Below, piece after piece: positions 44,343-52,705 of a DNA stretch of 64,000 nt. The DNA comes from SAR116 cluster bacterium AG-447-C21 (GTDB lineage Bacteria; Pseudomonadota; Alphaproteobacteria; Thalassobaculales; Thalassobaculaceae): NCBI GenBank assembly GCA_003212315.1, contig QCQB01000002.1, positions 91,346 to 155,345 on the forward strand. The letters run 5' to 3'. The notes under the pieces are model-generated. The model made no database searches. It was given only the letters and a program-made list of their open reading frames with translations, and was not told the DNA's origin. How positions within the stretch are numbered: the first letter of the stretch is position 1; each line of letters begins with the position of its first letter. The position numbers were made by a program, and so were the translations under genes.

Positions 44343-44948
44343 TTAGAGATTAATTATGAACGCTATTAATGACGCTACCGATATTGCCCCAACCAGCCAA
44401 ATAGTCCAGTGGGTACCAGGATATACATTTTCCTCAGAATTTTTATCATTGCTCATTTCGTTTTCCCCTTTCAATGACGTGAGATCATTATCGTCGGCAG
44501 TTTCATCTTTATCAACTATTTTGCCAAAGGTTTCAAAAAACTCACGTGCCATTTTTTTTGCTGTGGAATCAATAAGCCGCGACCCAATTTGTGCAAGTTT
44601 ACCTCCAACCTGCGCTGTGACGGCGTACTCTAGAGTAGTACCTCCGCTTTCGTTCTCTTTTAGAGATACATTAGCTCCACCTTTTGCAAAACCTGCAGCA
44701 CCGCCTTTTCCTTCACCTGATATTTTATATGCGTTGGGGGGATCGAGATCGGAGAGAGTGACATCGCCAGTAAATTTTGCTTTAACGGGCCCTACTTTAG
44801 CGGTGACTTTCGCCGAGAATGAGGTGTCGGATGTCTTGTCTATTTCCTCACAACCCGGAATACATCCTTTTAAAATTTCGGGATCATTGAGTGCATCCCA
44901 AACCTCTTGTTTAGATGCTACAAGATCAAAGCTACCCTTCAATTCCAA
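44343..44948 (-). CDS. CoxG-like SRPBCC protein with C-terminal membrane anchor
   Basis: 201 residues. The N-terminal 145 form an SRPBCC domain of the CoxG family (MELKGSFDLVASKQEVWDALNDPEIL at 1-26, IPGCEEID and AKVTAKVGPVKAKFTGDV), and the end is one membrane helix (WLVGAISVASLIAFIINL) after an acidic linker. In Oligotropha, CoxG tethers or recruits the CO dehydrogenase CoxDE machinery at the membrane. No coxSML or other molybdenum hydroxylase genes are in the window, so the partner is unknown. It is transcribed towards adh. Confidence 0.85.
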   Translation of the reverse strand: MELKGSFDLVASKQEVWDALNDPEILKGCIPGCEEIDKTSDTSFSAKVTAKVGPVKAKFTGDVTLSDLDPPNAYKISGEGKGGAAGFAKGGANVSLKENESGGTTLEYAVTAQVGGKLAQIGSRLIDSTAKKMAREFFETFGKIVDKDETADDNDLTSLKGENEMSNDKNSEENVYPGTHWTIWLVGAISVASLIAFIINL

Positions 44949-45025
44949 CTTTTAATACCTTTCATAAATATTTGTTTTATATCGAAAATTAACAGAATAT
45001 AGAAACCTTTTCAGTTCTACAATCT

Positions 45026-46741
45026 CTACATCGAATAGGCCAGAACTAATAATGAAAGTAATAAGGCAAGTACCCACACCAATGCATTTCCGACCGTTGA
45101 AGTCTGCGCATTTTTATTGAAAGACGCAAAACGAAGATGAATAAAGGCCATCGTAGCTCTCAAGCTTTTAGACGCGGCAGAAAAAAGAAGGTTTTCGGTG
45201 TAGTTTACAGACTTTCCTAAAGATATGATCAGAGAGTGGAGACCTTTACGGTAGATCCAATCAAAATCAATATTAGTTGACCGAAGTTCCGGCGGATAGA
45301 TCTTGAAGACCATCAAAACTGCAAAAGCGAGTGCGGAAAACATGAGAAGTTGAAGTTGATTGATTACATGTGCCGTTGTGTATGGAACATAATCGACCGG
45401 ATAAGGAAGCAGTGAGTATAAAATATCGGGATAAATACCGATTAAAAAACATAAACTAGCGATAATACCCATGGCAAAAAGCATCGGCGCTGGGGCCTCT
45501 TTTGGCCGAAGACCCTGATCGTGGGCGAAAAACGCGAAATAAGGAATCTTTATACCGGAATGATGAAATACGCCTGCCGATGCAAATAGTAAAACTAGCC
45601 AGACAACCCAGTAACCACCATCTGAAACAGAGGTTAGAATCATAGATTTAGAAATAAAACCGCTGAACAAGGGAAATCCAGAAATTGAAGCAGCGCCAAC
45701 AATACAAAAAGCAGTTGTCCACGGCATAGTTTTGAATAGGCCACCCAAATCCGAACCATTGGCGGTGCCCGTGCGAAGCAGGACTGCCCCCATAGACATA
45801 AAAAGGAGGGATTTATATAGAATATGACAGAAAGCATGAGAAACCGTCCCGTTTAAGGCCATTTCGGTTCCTATACCAACCCCAACTACCATAAAGCCAA
45901 GCTGGTTATTTAAGCTATAGGCCAGTACCCTTCGCAGATCGTTTTCAATAACTGCATAAAATATAGGAAAGGCTGCCATCAATGCACCAATCCAGATTAG
46001 AATATCGGTTCCCGCATAGGATCTAGCTAAAGCATAGATGGCTAGTTTAGTTGTAAAGGAAGATAGTATGACTGTACCACTTACGGTCGCTTCAGGATAA
46101 GCATCTTGAAGCCAGTTATGAAAAAATGGAAATGCGCATTTTATACCAAATGCAATAAAAATCAGCAGTCCACCGGGTGCGTCAATCCCAATTTTATTAA
46201 AGCCTATTGTGCCCAAAGTGGATGCATATATAAGAATACCAGATAAGAGTATGACCCCGGCACCTATTTGAACTATTAAGTATCTAAAACCAGCTGAAAA
46301 AGCTCTTTTAGTACCACGTGCCCATATTAAAAAAACCGAGGAAATAGCGGCAATTTCAAAGAAAATAAAGAGAGTGATTAGGTCCCCCGCAAAAACGGCA
46401 GCGGTAGCACTCCCTGCATAAATCATTGATGCGGATGGTTCAATTTTGCCTGTGTTTGCGCCGATTGAATAAAGATTTGCAACTGCGATAGCAATCAAAA
46501 AAATGATGCCAAAGATATAGCTAAACGCGTCAACCCTAAACAGTTCTAGGTTATAGCCAAGGAACAAGGCACTGAAGTGATTACCTTCTTCAGTATTCCA
46601 AAGGCTTAACAGCAGTAGTAAAGGGAGTGCAATGTTAAATTTCTGGGCAATTTTTGATGGCAAAATCGTGGATATTAAGCCACCAAGTATCAGGAAAATA
46701 CCGGGGTTGATAGTCAGAATGAGGTTATTTATCACTGTCAT
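45026..46741 (-). CDS. Third MrpD/NuoL-M-like antiporter subunit
   Basis: 571 residues with about 14 membrane helices and a longer polar C-terminal end. It belongs to the complex I/Mrp antiporter superfamily: the TM5 Glu is in IFFEIAAISSVFL and the TM7 Lys in GIKCAFPFFHNWLQDAYPEA. LVAYSLNNQ-type signature (LAYSLNNQLGFMVVG) is also present. I start at ATG 46741 with GAGG 7 bases upstream; ATG 46753 is the alternative. It overlaps the small upstream gene and is the last gene of the operon. It is a third D-like subunit beyond the canonical single MrpD plus MrpA. Confidence 0.88.
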   Translation of the reverse strand: MTVINNLILTINPGIFLILGGLISTILPSKIAQKFNIALPLLLLLSLWNTEEGNHFSALFLGYNLELFRVDAFSYIFGIIFLIAIAVANLYSIGANTGKIEPSASMIYAGSATAAVFAGDLITLFIFFEIAAISSVFLIWARGTKRAFSAGFRYLIVQIGAGVILLSGILIYASTLGTIGFNKIGIDAPGGLLIFIAFGIKCAFPFFHNWLQDAYPEATVSGTVILSSFTTKLAIYALARSYAGTDILIWIGALMAAFPIFYAVIENDLRRVLAYSLNNQLGFMVVGVGIGTEMALNGTVSHAFCHILYKSLLFMSMGAVLLRTGTANGSDLGGLFKTMPWTTAFCIVGAASISGFPLFSGFISKSMILTSVSDGGYWVVWLVLLFASAGVFHHSGIKIPYFAFFAHDQGLRPKEAPAPMLFAMGIIASLCFLIGIYPDILYSLLPYPVDYVPYTTAHVINQLQLLMFSALAFAVLMVFKIYPPELRSTNIDFDWIYRKGLHSLIISLGKSVNYTENLLFSAASKSLRATMAFIHLRFASFNKNAQTSTVGNALVWVLALLLSLLVLAYSM

Positions 46742-47030
46742 AATAGTCCTCATCTCTCATAAGAAATAACCTTAAAACTTTTGCAGCGAGAACTAATCCA
46801 ACACACATGAAAAATCCGAAGACAGCATAGAAGCCAAACAGCGACTGCATCTCAAAACTAATGTGTTTATGATAAAACGCATCTGCCACGAATAGAGCAA
46901 TACAGATTATAAATAGTCCGTACAAAATGCTTCTGATGGTTGTTTTTCTTTCTATCCAATGCAACTCATGATCATCAATTGAGATGCTTTTGTGGGTCGT
47001 CTTAACGCTCGATTTGTCAGGATTAATCAC
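46725..47030 (-). CDS. Small membrane protein of the Mrp-like operon
   Basis: 101 residues with two membrane helices (about 33-52 and 62-87) after a polar N-terminus, ending in an acidic DEDYYDSDK tail. I do not recognise a family. The start is GTG 47030 preceded by GGGTG. It sits 9 bases after the second D-like gene and overlaps the third, so it is surely part of the operon and may assemble or bridge the extra antiporter subunits. Confidence 0.7.
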   Translation of the reverse strand: MINPDKSSVKTTHKSISIDDHELHWIERKTTIRSILYGLFIICIALFVADAFYHKHISFEMQSLFGFYAVFGFFMCVGLVLAAKVLRLFLMRDEDYYDSDK

Positions 47031-47039
47031 ATCAACACC

Positions 47040-48509
47040 CTAATTTACAATTGGTCGTAAGAGATCGATAACTTCATTCGCAAAAAAGAAAAGAACAAAA
47101 CACCCAAGTGCAGTGATGCAAAGGGGTATAACGCACAGGAGAGGGGCCTCACTTAGGCTTTTTGATCCAGAGGCCTGTAATTGCTGAGGCAGCGGTTTAA
47201 AGAATGCTCGTGCAACCACAGGCATTAAATATCCGACGTTTAATAATGAACTAATCATATAGACCGCGATAACCATAAATAATTCAAGGTTTGCGGCACC
47301 CAATGCCATATACCATTTACTCCAAATTCCAGCAAAAGGCGGTAATCCAATTATGCTAAAAGCCCCAATTGCAAAAGCTATAAACGTAAACGGCATTACC
47401 CTTCCTAAGCCATCCATATCACTGATTTCGGTTTTGTGTGTAGCCACATAAATCGCTCCCGCACACATAAACAGTGTAATTTTCCCTAAAGCATGCGTAA
47501 CTATATGAAGTCCTGCTCCTAAAATACTTAATTTGGTCGCGAGGGCAGCAGCCAATACTATGTATGATAGTTGGCTAACTGTAGAATATGCTAATCGGGC
47601 TTTTAAATTATCTTTGCTAAGGGCAATTAAAGAAGAAGCTAGAAGCGTAAATGATGCAGCCCAAATCAACCATGTTGATGCTCCAGTGGAACTTAAAAAC
47701 TCAATACCAAAAATGTATACAACAACTTTTAAAACTGTAAAAGCTCCCGCCTTGACAACGGCAACAGCGTGAAGCAATGCACTCACAGGTGTGGGGGCAA
47801 CCATGGCAGCAGGCAACCAGCTATGAAAAGGCATTAGAGCCGCTTTACCTATTCCAAACATGTATAGAGCTAATAGGAAAGGTAAAATAGTTGGCTCAAT
47901 TTTACCGCTCAAAATACCACCCGGTGTAAAGTCCAGAGTGCCAGTCAAAAACCAGGTCCATATAATGGCAATTAGTTGGAACCCGATTGAGGTACCGATC
48001 AGAAGTCCTAGATACCGACGCCCACCAGCCTTTGCTTCGGGCGTTCCTTTATGAGTAACGAGCGGGTAAGTCGATAATGTTAAAATTTCATAAAAGATAA
48101 AAAGCGTAAACATATTGCCAGCAAAGGCAATTCCCATGGAACTTGAAATAGCTATTGCAAAACAAATATAAAAACGGGTTTGATTTTCTTCTTGGTTCCC
48201 TCGCATGTAACCAATTGAGTATAATGAATTGATGATCCATAACCCGGATGCGATTGCAGCAAATAGCATTCCGAGTGGCTCTATATCGAACGCTATCATG
48301 AGGTTAGGTATCACCTCAAATAATCTAAAACTCGCGTTTTGACCATTTGATGTTTGGTGCAAAAGAAAACATACAAAAGTGAATAAAACCGCAGCTGAAA
48401 GCAGAGTTATTGTTTCTCTTAAATTGGGTGTATTTGCGCTCAAAAAAATACCAATTGCGCCTATTAATGGCGTAATTAAAGCAAGAGCAATGATTATTTC
48501 GGTATTCAT
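47040..48509 (-). CDS. Second MrpD-like antiporter subunit
   Basis: 489 residues, about 14 membrane helices. The proton-path residues are kept: TM5 Glu in FIFYEILTLSTYPLV and TM7 Lys in IGKAALMPFHSWLPAAMVAPTPVSALLHAVAVVKAG. LAYSTVSQLSYIVLA is the usual TM9-10 loop. It is closer to NuoL/M and MbhH than to a full MrpA. The start overlaps the upstream D gene by four bases. Confidence 0.9.
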   Translation of the reverse strand: MNTEIIIALALITPLIGAIGIFLSANTPNLRETITLLSAAVLFTFVCFLLHQTSNGQNASFRLFEVIPNLMIAFDIEPLGMLFAAIASGLWIINSLYSIGYMRGNQEENQTRFYICFAIAISSSMGIAFAGNMFTLFIFYEILTLSTYPLVTHKGTPEAKAGGRRYLGLLIGTSIGFQLIAIIWTWFLTGTLDFTPGGILSGKIEPTILPFLLALYMFGIGKAALMPFHSWLPAAMVAPTPVSALLHAVAVVKAGAFTVLKVVVYIFGIEFLSSTGASTWLIWAASFTLLASSLIALSKDNLKARLAYSTVSQLSYIVLAAALATKLSILGAGLHIVTHALGKITLFMCAGAIYVATHKTEISDMDGLGRVMPFTFIAFAIGAFSIIGLPPFAGIWSKWYMALGAANLELFMVIAVYMISSLLNVGYLMPVVARAFFKPLPQQLQASGSKSLSEAPLLCVIPLCITALGCFVLFFFANEVIDLLRPIVN

Positions 48510-50008
48510 GGACTGTGATCCAGTAGGGAGGTCGCTGCTTCGTTAGAAATACCAATAGTGATGTCAGCTTGGATACCAAAGTAAAAATTGCATCCTATAA
48601 GGATCCAAAGCGGTATAAGTAATTCTAGTGGCACCTCTTTAACCGGAACTCTATCCTGTGGCGCTTGAAAAAAATATGCTGCCTCTATTATTTTCCACAT
48701 ATAAACTACTGCCAACAATGAACCCATTACTATCAACGGAATTAGCGGCCACCAACCGTTTTCCATAATACCCAATATTAAATACCATTTGCTTATAAAG
48801 CCCACGGTTGTTGGGATGCCGATTAGGCTCAGACCCGCCAATACAAGGGCGGAGAACGTCCATGGCATTTCTTTACCTAGTCCACGGATAGAGTCCGTGG
48901 TTAATTTTCCTACGCGATAAACCAAGCAGCCTGCCGCCATAAAAAGTGCACCTTTAATGAGCGCATGATTGAAAATATGCAAGATAGCTGCGGTTAAACC
49001 AATCGTATTAGAAAGCGCTATGCCTATGGCTATATATCCAATTTGAGCTACGCTTGAATAGGCGAATAAGCGTTTGATGTTTGTTTGAAATATGGCCCCA
49101 ATAGAACCAAAGAAAATGGCAATAATCGCTAAGGGTAAAAAGATAAAAATTAGAGTTAATGGTATGAAATCAAACGAAACCCCAAAGACTGTGAATAAAA
49201 AACGCAGAAGGACATAAATTGACACCTTGGTTGCAGTAGCAGCTAAAAAGATACTAATCAGGGAGGGAGCATAAGTATACGAGTTGGGCAACCAAACATG
49301 CATTGGAAATAAAGCCATTTTCAATGCTAGACCGATTATTATAAATGCATAGCCAGCATGCACCGCCTTGTTATCGGCCAAATGCGTCACGCGGTCGGAT
49401 AAATCCATAATATTTAGGGTACCGGTAACCATGTAGAGAAAACCAAGGCCAATAACAAAAAATGTAGCGCCTATGGTACCAAGTATTAAATAATTGTATG
49501 CTGCTGTTAATGCCCTTCTGTCGCTTCGAACTCCCATAGCAATTAGTACGTATGAGGAAAGCGATGATATTTCTAGGAATACAAAGATATTGAACGCATC
49601 CCCAGTGATCGTAACACCTAAAAGACCCGTCAAGCACAGCAAATAGGTAGTATAAAAAAGGATTTGGCGATCTGGCTCTATTTCTCTATCGACTACTAAT
49701 CGACCGAAAGGAACCGCTATCGCACTGATGCCTGATACTAACAATAGTACAAAAGCATTAATAACGTCTATTCTATATTCTATTCCGAGTGGCGGCTTCC
49801 AGCTCCCTAAATGATAGCTTATTTGTCCGTTTTCTAAAACGTAATTTAATAAGTAAATAGAACACAAAAATGCAAACCAACTTACTAACAATGTCCATAA
49901 CCAAGCAGCCTTGCGGTTAGCCCCAAAGGTAAATAGGACACAAATTGGCGCACTAATGAGAGGAACCGCGACGATTAATATGGGAATATGGTGAAGCCAG
50001 TTAGTCAT
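48506..50008 (-). CDS. mrpD: Mrp antiporter subunit D
   Basis: 500 residues, about 14 membrane helices, the closest of the three to MrpD/MnhD. The TM5 Glu is in FVFLEISSLSSYVLI and the TM7 Lys in LALKMALFPMHVWLPNSYTYAPS. FAYSSVAQIGYIAIG marks the conserved loop. It is thought to carry one cation/proton path. It begins in a four-base overlap with mrpC, so translation is coupled. Confidence 0.92.
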   Translation of the reverse strand: MTNWLHHIPILIVAVPLISAPICVLFTFGANRKAAWLWTLLVSWFAFLCSIYLLNYVLENGQISYHLGSWKPPLGIEYRIDVINAFVLLLVSGISAIAVPFGRLVVDREIEPDRQILFYTTYLLCLTGLLGVTITGDAFNIFVFLEISSLSSYVLIAMGVRSDRRALTAAYNYLILGTIGATFFVIGLGFLYMVTGTLNIMDLSDRVTHLADNKAVHAGYAFIIIGLALKMALFPMHVWLPNSYTYAPSLISIFLAATATKVSIYVLLRFLFTVFGVSFDFIPLTLIFIFLPLAIIAIFFGSIGAIFQTNIKRLFAYSSVAQIGYIAIGIALSNTIGLTAAILHIFNHALIKGALFMAAGCLVYRVGKLTTDSIRGLGKEMPWTFSALVLAGLSLIGIPTTVGFISKWYLILGIMENGWWPLIPLIVMGSLLAVVYMWKIIEAAYFFQAPQDRVPVKEVPLELLIPLWILIGCNFYFGIQADITIGISNEAATSLLDHSP

Positions 50009-50394
50009 GACGAAATCTGGTTCACTTCTGATTCGGCTTGGAATTGCTCAGAAACCGCAATTTCCTCGTCTTCAATAGTTCCATAACTCTCTCTGATACG
50101 CACTACTAGAGCCAGACCAAGTGCTGTGGTGGCTATTCCGACCACAATAGCGGTGAGTATCAGGACATGTGGAAGCGGATTAGAAAATGTCTCAGGTTGC
50201 CCGGTTAGGATTGGTGCAGTACCATAATTAACCTTTCCAATTGTGATATATAAAAGAAAAACGGACGTCTGAAAAATATTCAGTCCAACGATTTTTTTGA
50301 TTAAATTACCGCGAGAAACCACGATATATAATCCTATCATCATTAAAAATATAATTAACCAGTAATTATAATGATCAAGTATTGCGGCCAGCAT
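50005..50394 (-). CDS. mrpC: Mrp antiporter subunit C (NuoK-like)
   Basis: 129 residues with three membrane helices (about 10-28, 33-52 and 74-100), homologous to NuoK. The segment PLPHVLILTAIVVGIATTALGLAL is the family hallmark. The C-terminal ~25 residues are polar. It follows mrpB after 2 bases and overlaps mrpD. Confidence 0.92.
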   Translation of the reverse strand: MLAAILDHYNYWLIIFLMMIGLYIVVSRGNLIKKIVGLNIFQTSVFLLYITIGKVNYGTAPILTGQPETFSNPLPHVLILTAIVVGIATTALGLALVVRIRESYGTIEDEEIAVSEQFQAESEVNQISS

Positions 50395-50396
50395 TC

Positions 50397-50834
50397 TTAC
50401 CAGTCCTCGTCATCGATGGCTCGTGTTCTGCCCGCGTATGCCCTAAAAATACTAATCATGACAGCAGCTACTGTTATACCAACGCCAAGTTCAACAAGAA
50501 AAATGCCAATATGTTGCCCTGCTTTTGGTGAGTTCAAGAGAACATTATAATCGAGAAAATTTCCCCCAAAAACTAATCCATAAAAACCGGTTACTGCATA
50601 TAAAATTAGGCCTAAAGGGACTAAAAGTATTAAGGCTTTGTCGGGTATAACCTTTCGAGCTTGATTATCTCCAAATACTAGGGCGTAAAGAATAAAAGCC
50701 GCGGCAAAAATCACGCCTGCTTGAAATCCGCCTCCGGGACCAAAATCTCCATGAAATTGAACATAAAGTCCGAAAAGAAGTATGAATGGTATCAACATTT
50801 TAGCGATGACTCTTAAGACTAAATGGTGCCTCAT
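50397..50834 (-). CDS. mrpB: Mrp antiporter subunit B
   Basis: 145 residues of the MnhB domain with four membrane helices. The motif FHGDFGPGGGFQAGVIFAAAF (about 28-48) is diagnostic. The start overlaps the MrpA'-like gene by four bases. In archaeal Mbh the equivalent is MbhF. Confidence 0.93.
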   Translation of the reverse strand: MRHHLVLRVIAKMLIPFILLFGLYVQFHGDFGPGGGFQAGVIFAAAFILYALVFGDNQARKVIPDKALILLVPLGLILYAVTGFYGLVFGGNFLDYNVLLNSPKAGQHIGIFLVELGVGITVAAVMISIFRAYAGRTRAIDDEDW

Positions 50835-51448
50835 GTGGTTGTCTCGTCATTAATCTTTGGTTTGTTTTGTTCTTTAAGGGGGTAAGCCGCGACATCCTCG
50901 GAATAACCATGTTCGTCTTCGCGTCTTCGTCCAAGAAGAATGATCACGCCCATCCCTGCAGTAAATATAACTGCTACCTCGCCCAGCGTATCGAAGGATC
51001 TATAGCTTGCAAGTATTGAGGTAACAATATTAGGTATCCCGATTTCGTCCTGAGATCCTTTGATATAAGAAGGGATAATGTGTTGATGACTTGGAGCGTT
51101 AGGATCTCCAAATTTGGGCATATCCGGGGTGGCGTAAATTAGTGCTCCGCCGGTTATTGTAATAACAAGGAGGCCTATGGGAGATAGGCGAGGTGGCCTA
51201 GACTCTCTTCTGCGCGTTAATGCAAGGGTTCCTAACATGAGTACTGTAGATATTCCAGCGCCAACAGCCGCTTCTGTGAAAGCAACGTCTACTGCGTCTA
51301 ATGTAACAAGTAAACCGGCTGACAATAGACTAAAAGCTCCGGTCAACGCTACTACCGCGAATAGATGACGCATTAACAATATTGCCACTGCGGTGGTGGA
51401 TAAAAGTGCAAGTAAAACAACGTCTACGATGGTGACCATGTCTAGCAT
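50831..51448 (-). CDS. MrpA C-terminal-like subunit (MbhD plus MbhE domains)
   Basis: 205 residues that correspond to the C-terminal part of MrpA, present here as its own gene. A DUF4040/MbhD-like domain (about 5-80, with DVAFTEAAVGAGISTVLMLGTLAL) is followed by a MbhE-like part (about 90-180, with YRSFDTLGEVAVIFTAGMGVIILL). A full MrpA with its 14-helix antiporter part is missing from the operon. Position between G and B matches MbhD/E in archaeal hydrogenase operons. Confidence 0.87.
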   Translation of the reverse strand: MLDMVTIVDVVLLALLSTTAVAILLMRHLFAVVALTGAFSLLSAGLLVTLDAVDVAFTEAAVGAGISTVLMLGTLALTRRRESRPPRLSPIGLLVITITGGALIYATPDMPKFGDPNAPSHQHIIPSYIKGSQDEIGIPNIVTSILASYRSFDTLGEVAVIFTAGMGVIILLGRRREDEHGYSEDVAAYPLKEQNKPKINDETTT

Positions 51449-51456
51449 AGGCGTCT

Positions 51457-51798
51457 CTAGTTTTTTTCTTTTGAAATGAGGTTATCTTCAGGTATTGAAA
51501 CTGTGCGAAGTCCCATAACTCTTGCCGCATTTGCTACTGCATGTGTGGAAGTGGGGCTGGTAAAAAAGATGAATAAAGAGATTAATACGAGTTTTAGGGT
51601 AACGAGGCTTAAACCTGCTTGCAACATCATGCCCAATAGTAGTAATTCCGCACCAAGTGTATCTGTGACGCCGGCAGCATGCATTCGTGTATAAAAATCA
51701 GGAAGACGAACAAGACCCAAAGCTCCAATTAATATGAATACGGAACCTGCACCCATTAAAATGGCTGATGCACTATTAATAATAATATCAATCATCAA
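51457..51798 (-). CDS. mrpG: Mrp antiporter subunit G
   Basis: 113 residues with three membrane helices and the MnhG pattern GLVRLPDFYTRMHAAGVTDTLGAELLLLG (about 28-56). The C-terminal part contains FFTSPTSTHAVANAA, also typical. It overlaps mrpF by four bases. Confidence 0.93.
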   Translation of the reverse strand: MMIDIIINSASAILMGAGSVFILIGALGLVRLPDFYTRMHAAGVTDTLGAELLLLGMMLQAGLSLVTLKLVLISLFIFFTSPTSTHAVANAARVMGLRTVSIPEDNLISKEKN

Positions 51799-52085
51799 TT
51801 ATCTTCTCTGCTTGCGATTTCATCACTAGACAAACCCAGGTTTCGATATCGGAAGAATTTTAAAATCGCAATTGTACCGACAAAATTTACCAGTGCGTAT
51901 AATAAAGCTATATCAAGAAATTCAGGCCTCTCTGTTAAAAACCCCAATAATCCAATTAATAAAACGATTTTTGTTCCAAAACTATTTGCGCTTAGGACTC
52001 TATCGAACAGGCTCGGGCCAGCGACGGCCCGAAATAATGTCAACGCCATAGCTACTAAAAGGGCGGCTGTTGCAGCAATCAACAC
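51795..52085 (-). CDS. mrpF: Mrp antiporter subunit F
   Basis: 96 residues, three membrane helices, with the MnhF motif FRAVAGPSLFDRVLSANSFGTK (about 18-39) and LDIALLYALVNFVGTIAIL. It lies 1 base from mrpE and overlaps mrpG. Confidence 0.93.
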   Translation of the reverse strand: MLIAATAALLVAMALTLFRAVAGPSLFDRVLSANSFGTKIVLLIGLLGFLTERPEFLDIALLYALVNFVGTIAILKFFRYRNLGLSSDEIASREDN

Positions 52086-52086
52086 T

Positions 52087-52560
52087 TTACAATCCCTCTA
52101 CTGCTGTAACTTTTTTATCCATTTCTCCATTTAAAACGCCTTCCGCTAGTTCAGCATTAAGTGCGTGAACAATTACTTTATCGTCCTCTATATCCACAGA
52201 CACCGTTCCTGGTGTTAGGGTTATTGAATTGGCAAAGATAACGAGGCCTAGCTCTGTCTTTTGTGATGATTTGAACTCTATCATTCGAGGAGAGATTTTC
52301 AGTTTGGGGGAAAGTATAACTTTGGCAACAGCTATATTAGCGTTAAAAATTTCTTTCCCAAGCCAAATCCAGTAACCGAGATGCTTCCATTTAATAGAGA
52401 ATTGAAACGTGTCTTGATCAAAAAAGTCCATTCTCCTTGTGAGATAGACAACAAACAGAACGGAGGCAGCCCCTAATGACAGTACAAAAGTGGTGTAATG
52501 CCCCGACATCGAGAGCCAAAAAAAGGCCAGACTAATGCCAAGTCCAATAATATTAAACAT
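52087..52560 (-). CDS. mrpE: Mrp antiporter subunit E
   Basis: 157 residues: two to three N-terminal membrane helices and a cytoplasmic domain with the MnhE block LVIFANSITLTPGTVSVDIEDDKVIVHAL (about 106-134). It is the first gene of the ten-gene operon; the 145 bases upstream, shared with the divergent prpB-like gene, should hold the promoter. Confidence 0.92.
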   Translation of the reverse strand: MFNIIGLGISLAFFWLSMSGHYTTFVLSLGAASVLFVVYLTRRMDFFDQDTFQFSIKWKHLGYWIWLGKEIFNANIAVAKVILSPKLKISPRMIEFKSSQKTELGLVIFANSITLTPGTVSVDIEDDKVIVHALNAELAEGVLNGEMDKKVTAVEGL

Positions 52561-52641
52561 CGATTTCCAATTTTTTAAGACGTAACTTAGTTAACATTAT
52601 GGCGATCGGTTCTAAAAAATCTAGATGTCAAAATTCCTCCG

Positions 52642-52655
52642 TTATACTAGTATAA
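52642..52655. promoter_or_regulatory. 14-bp palindrome in the mrpE / prpB-like divergent region
   Basis: TTATACTAGTATAA is perfectly self-complementary and lies about 80 bases upstream of mrpE and 51 bases upstream of the lyase gene, a good position for a dimeric regulator. No protein is assigned. Confidence 0.45.
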
Positions 52656-52705
52656 AAATTTTAGTTTCAAAGTTATAATCGATCTTTAGTTCAAATAACT
52701 AACAT

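Noticed and set aside
44356..44955. 199-codon plus-strand frame opposite the CoxG-like gene
   Set aside because: Shadow of the SRPBCC gene; the minus-strand protein has clear family motifs and a membrane anchor, the plus-strand one has none.
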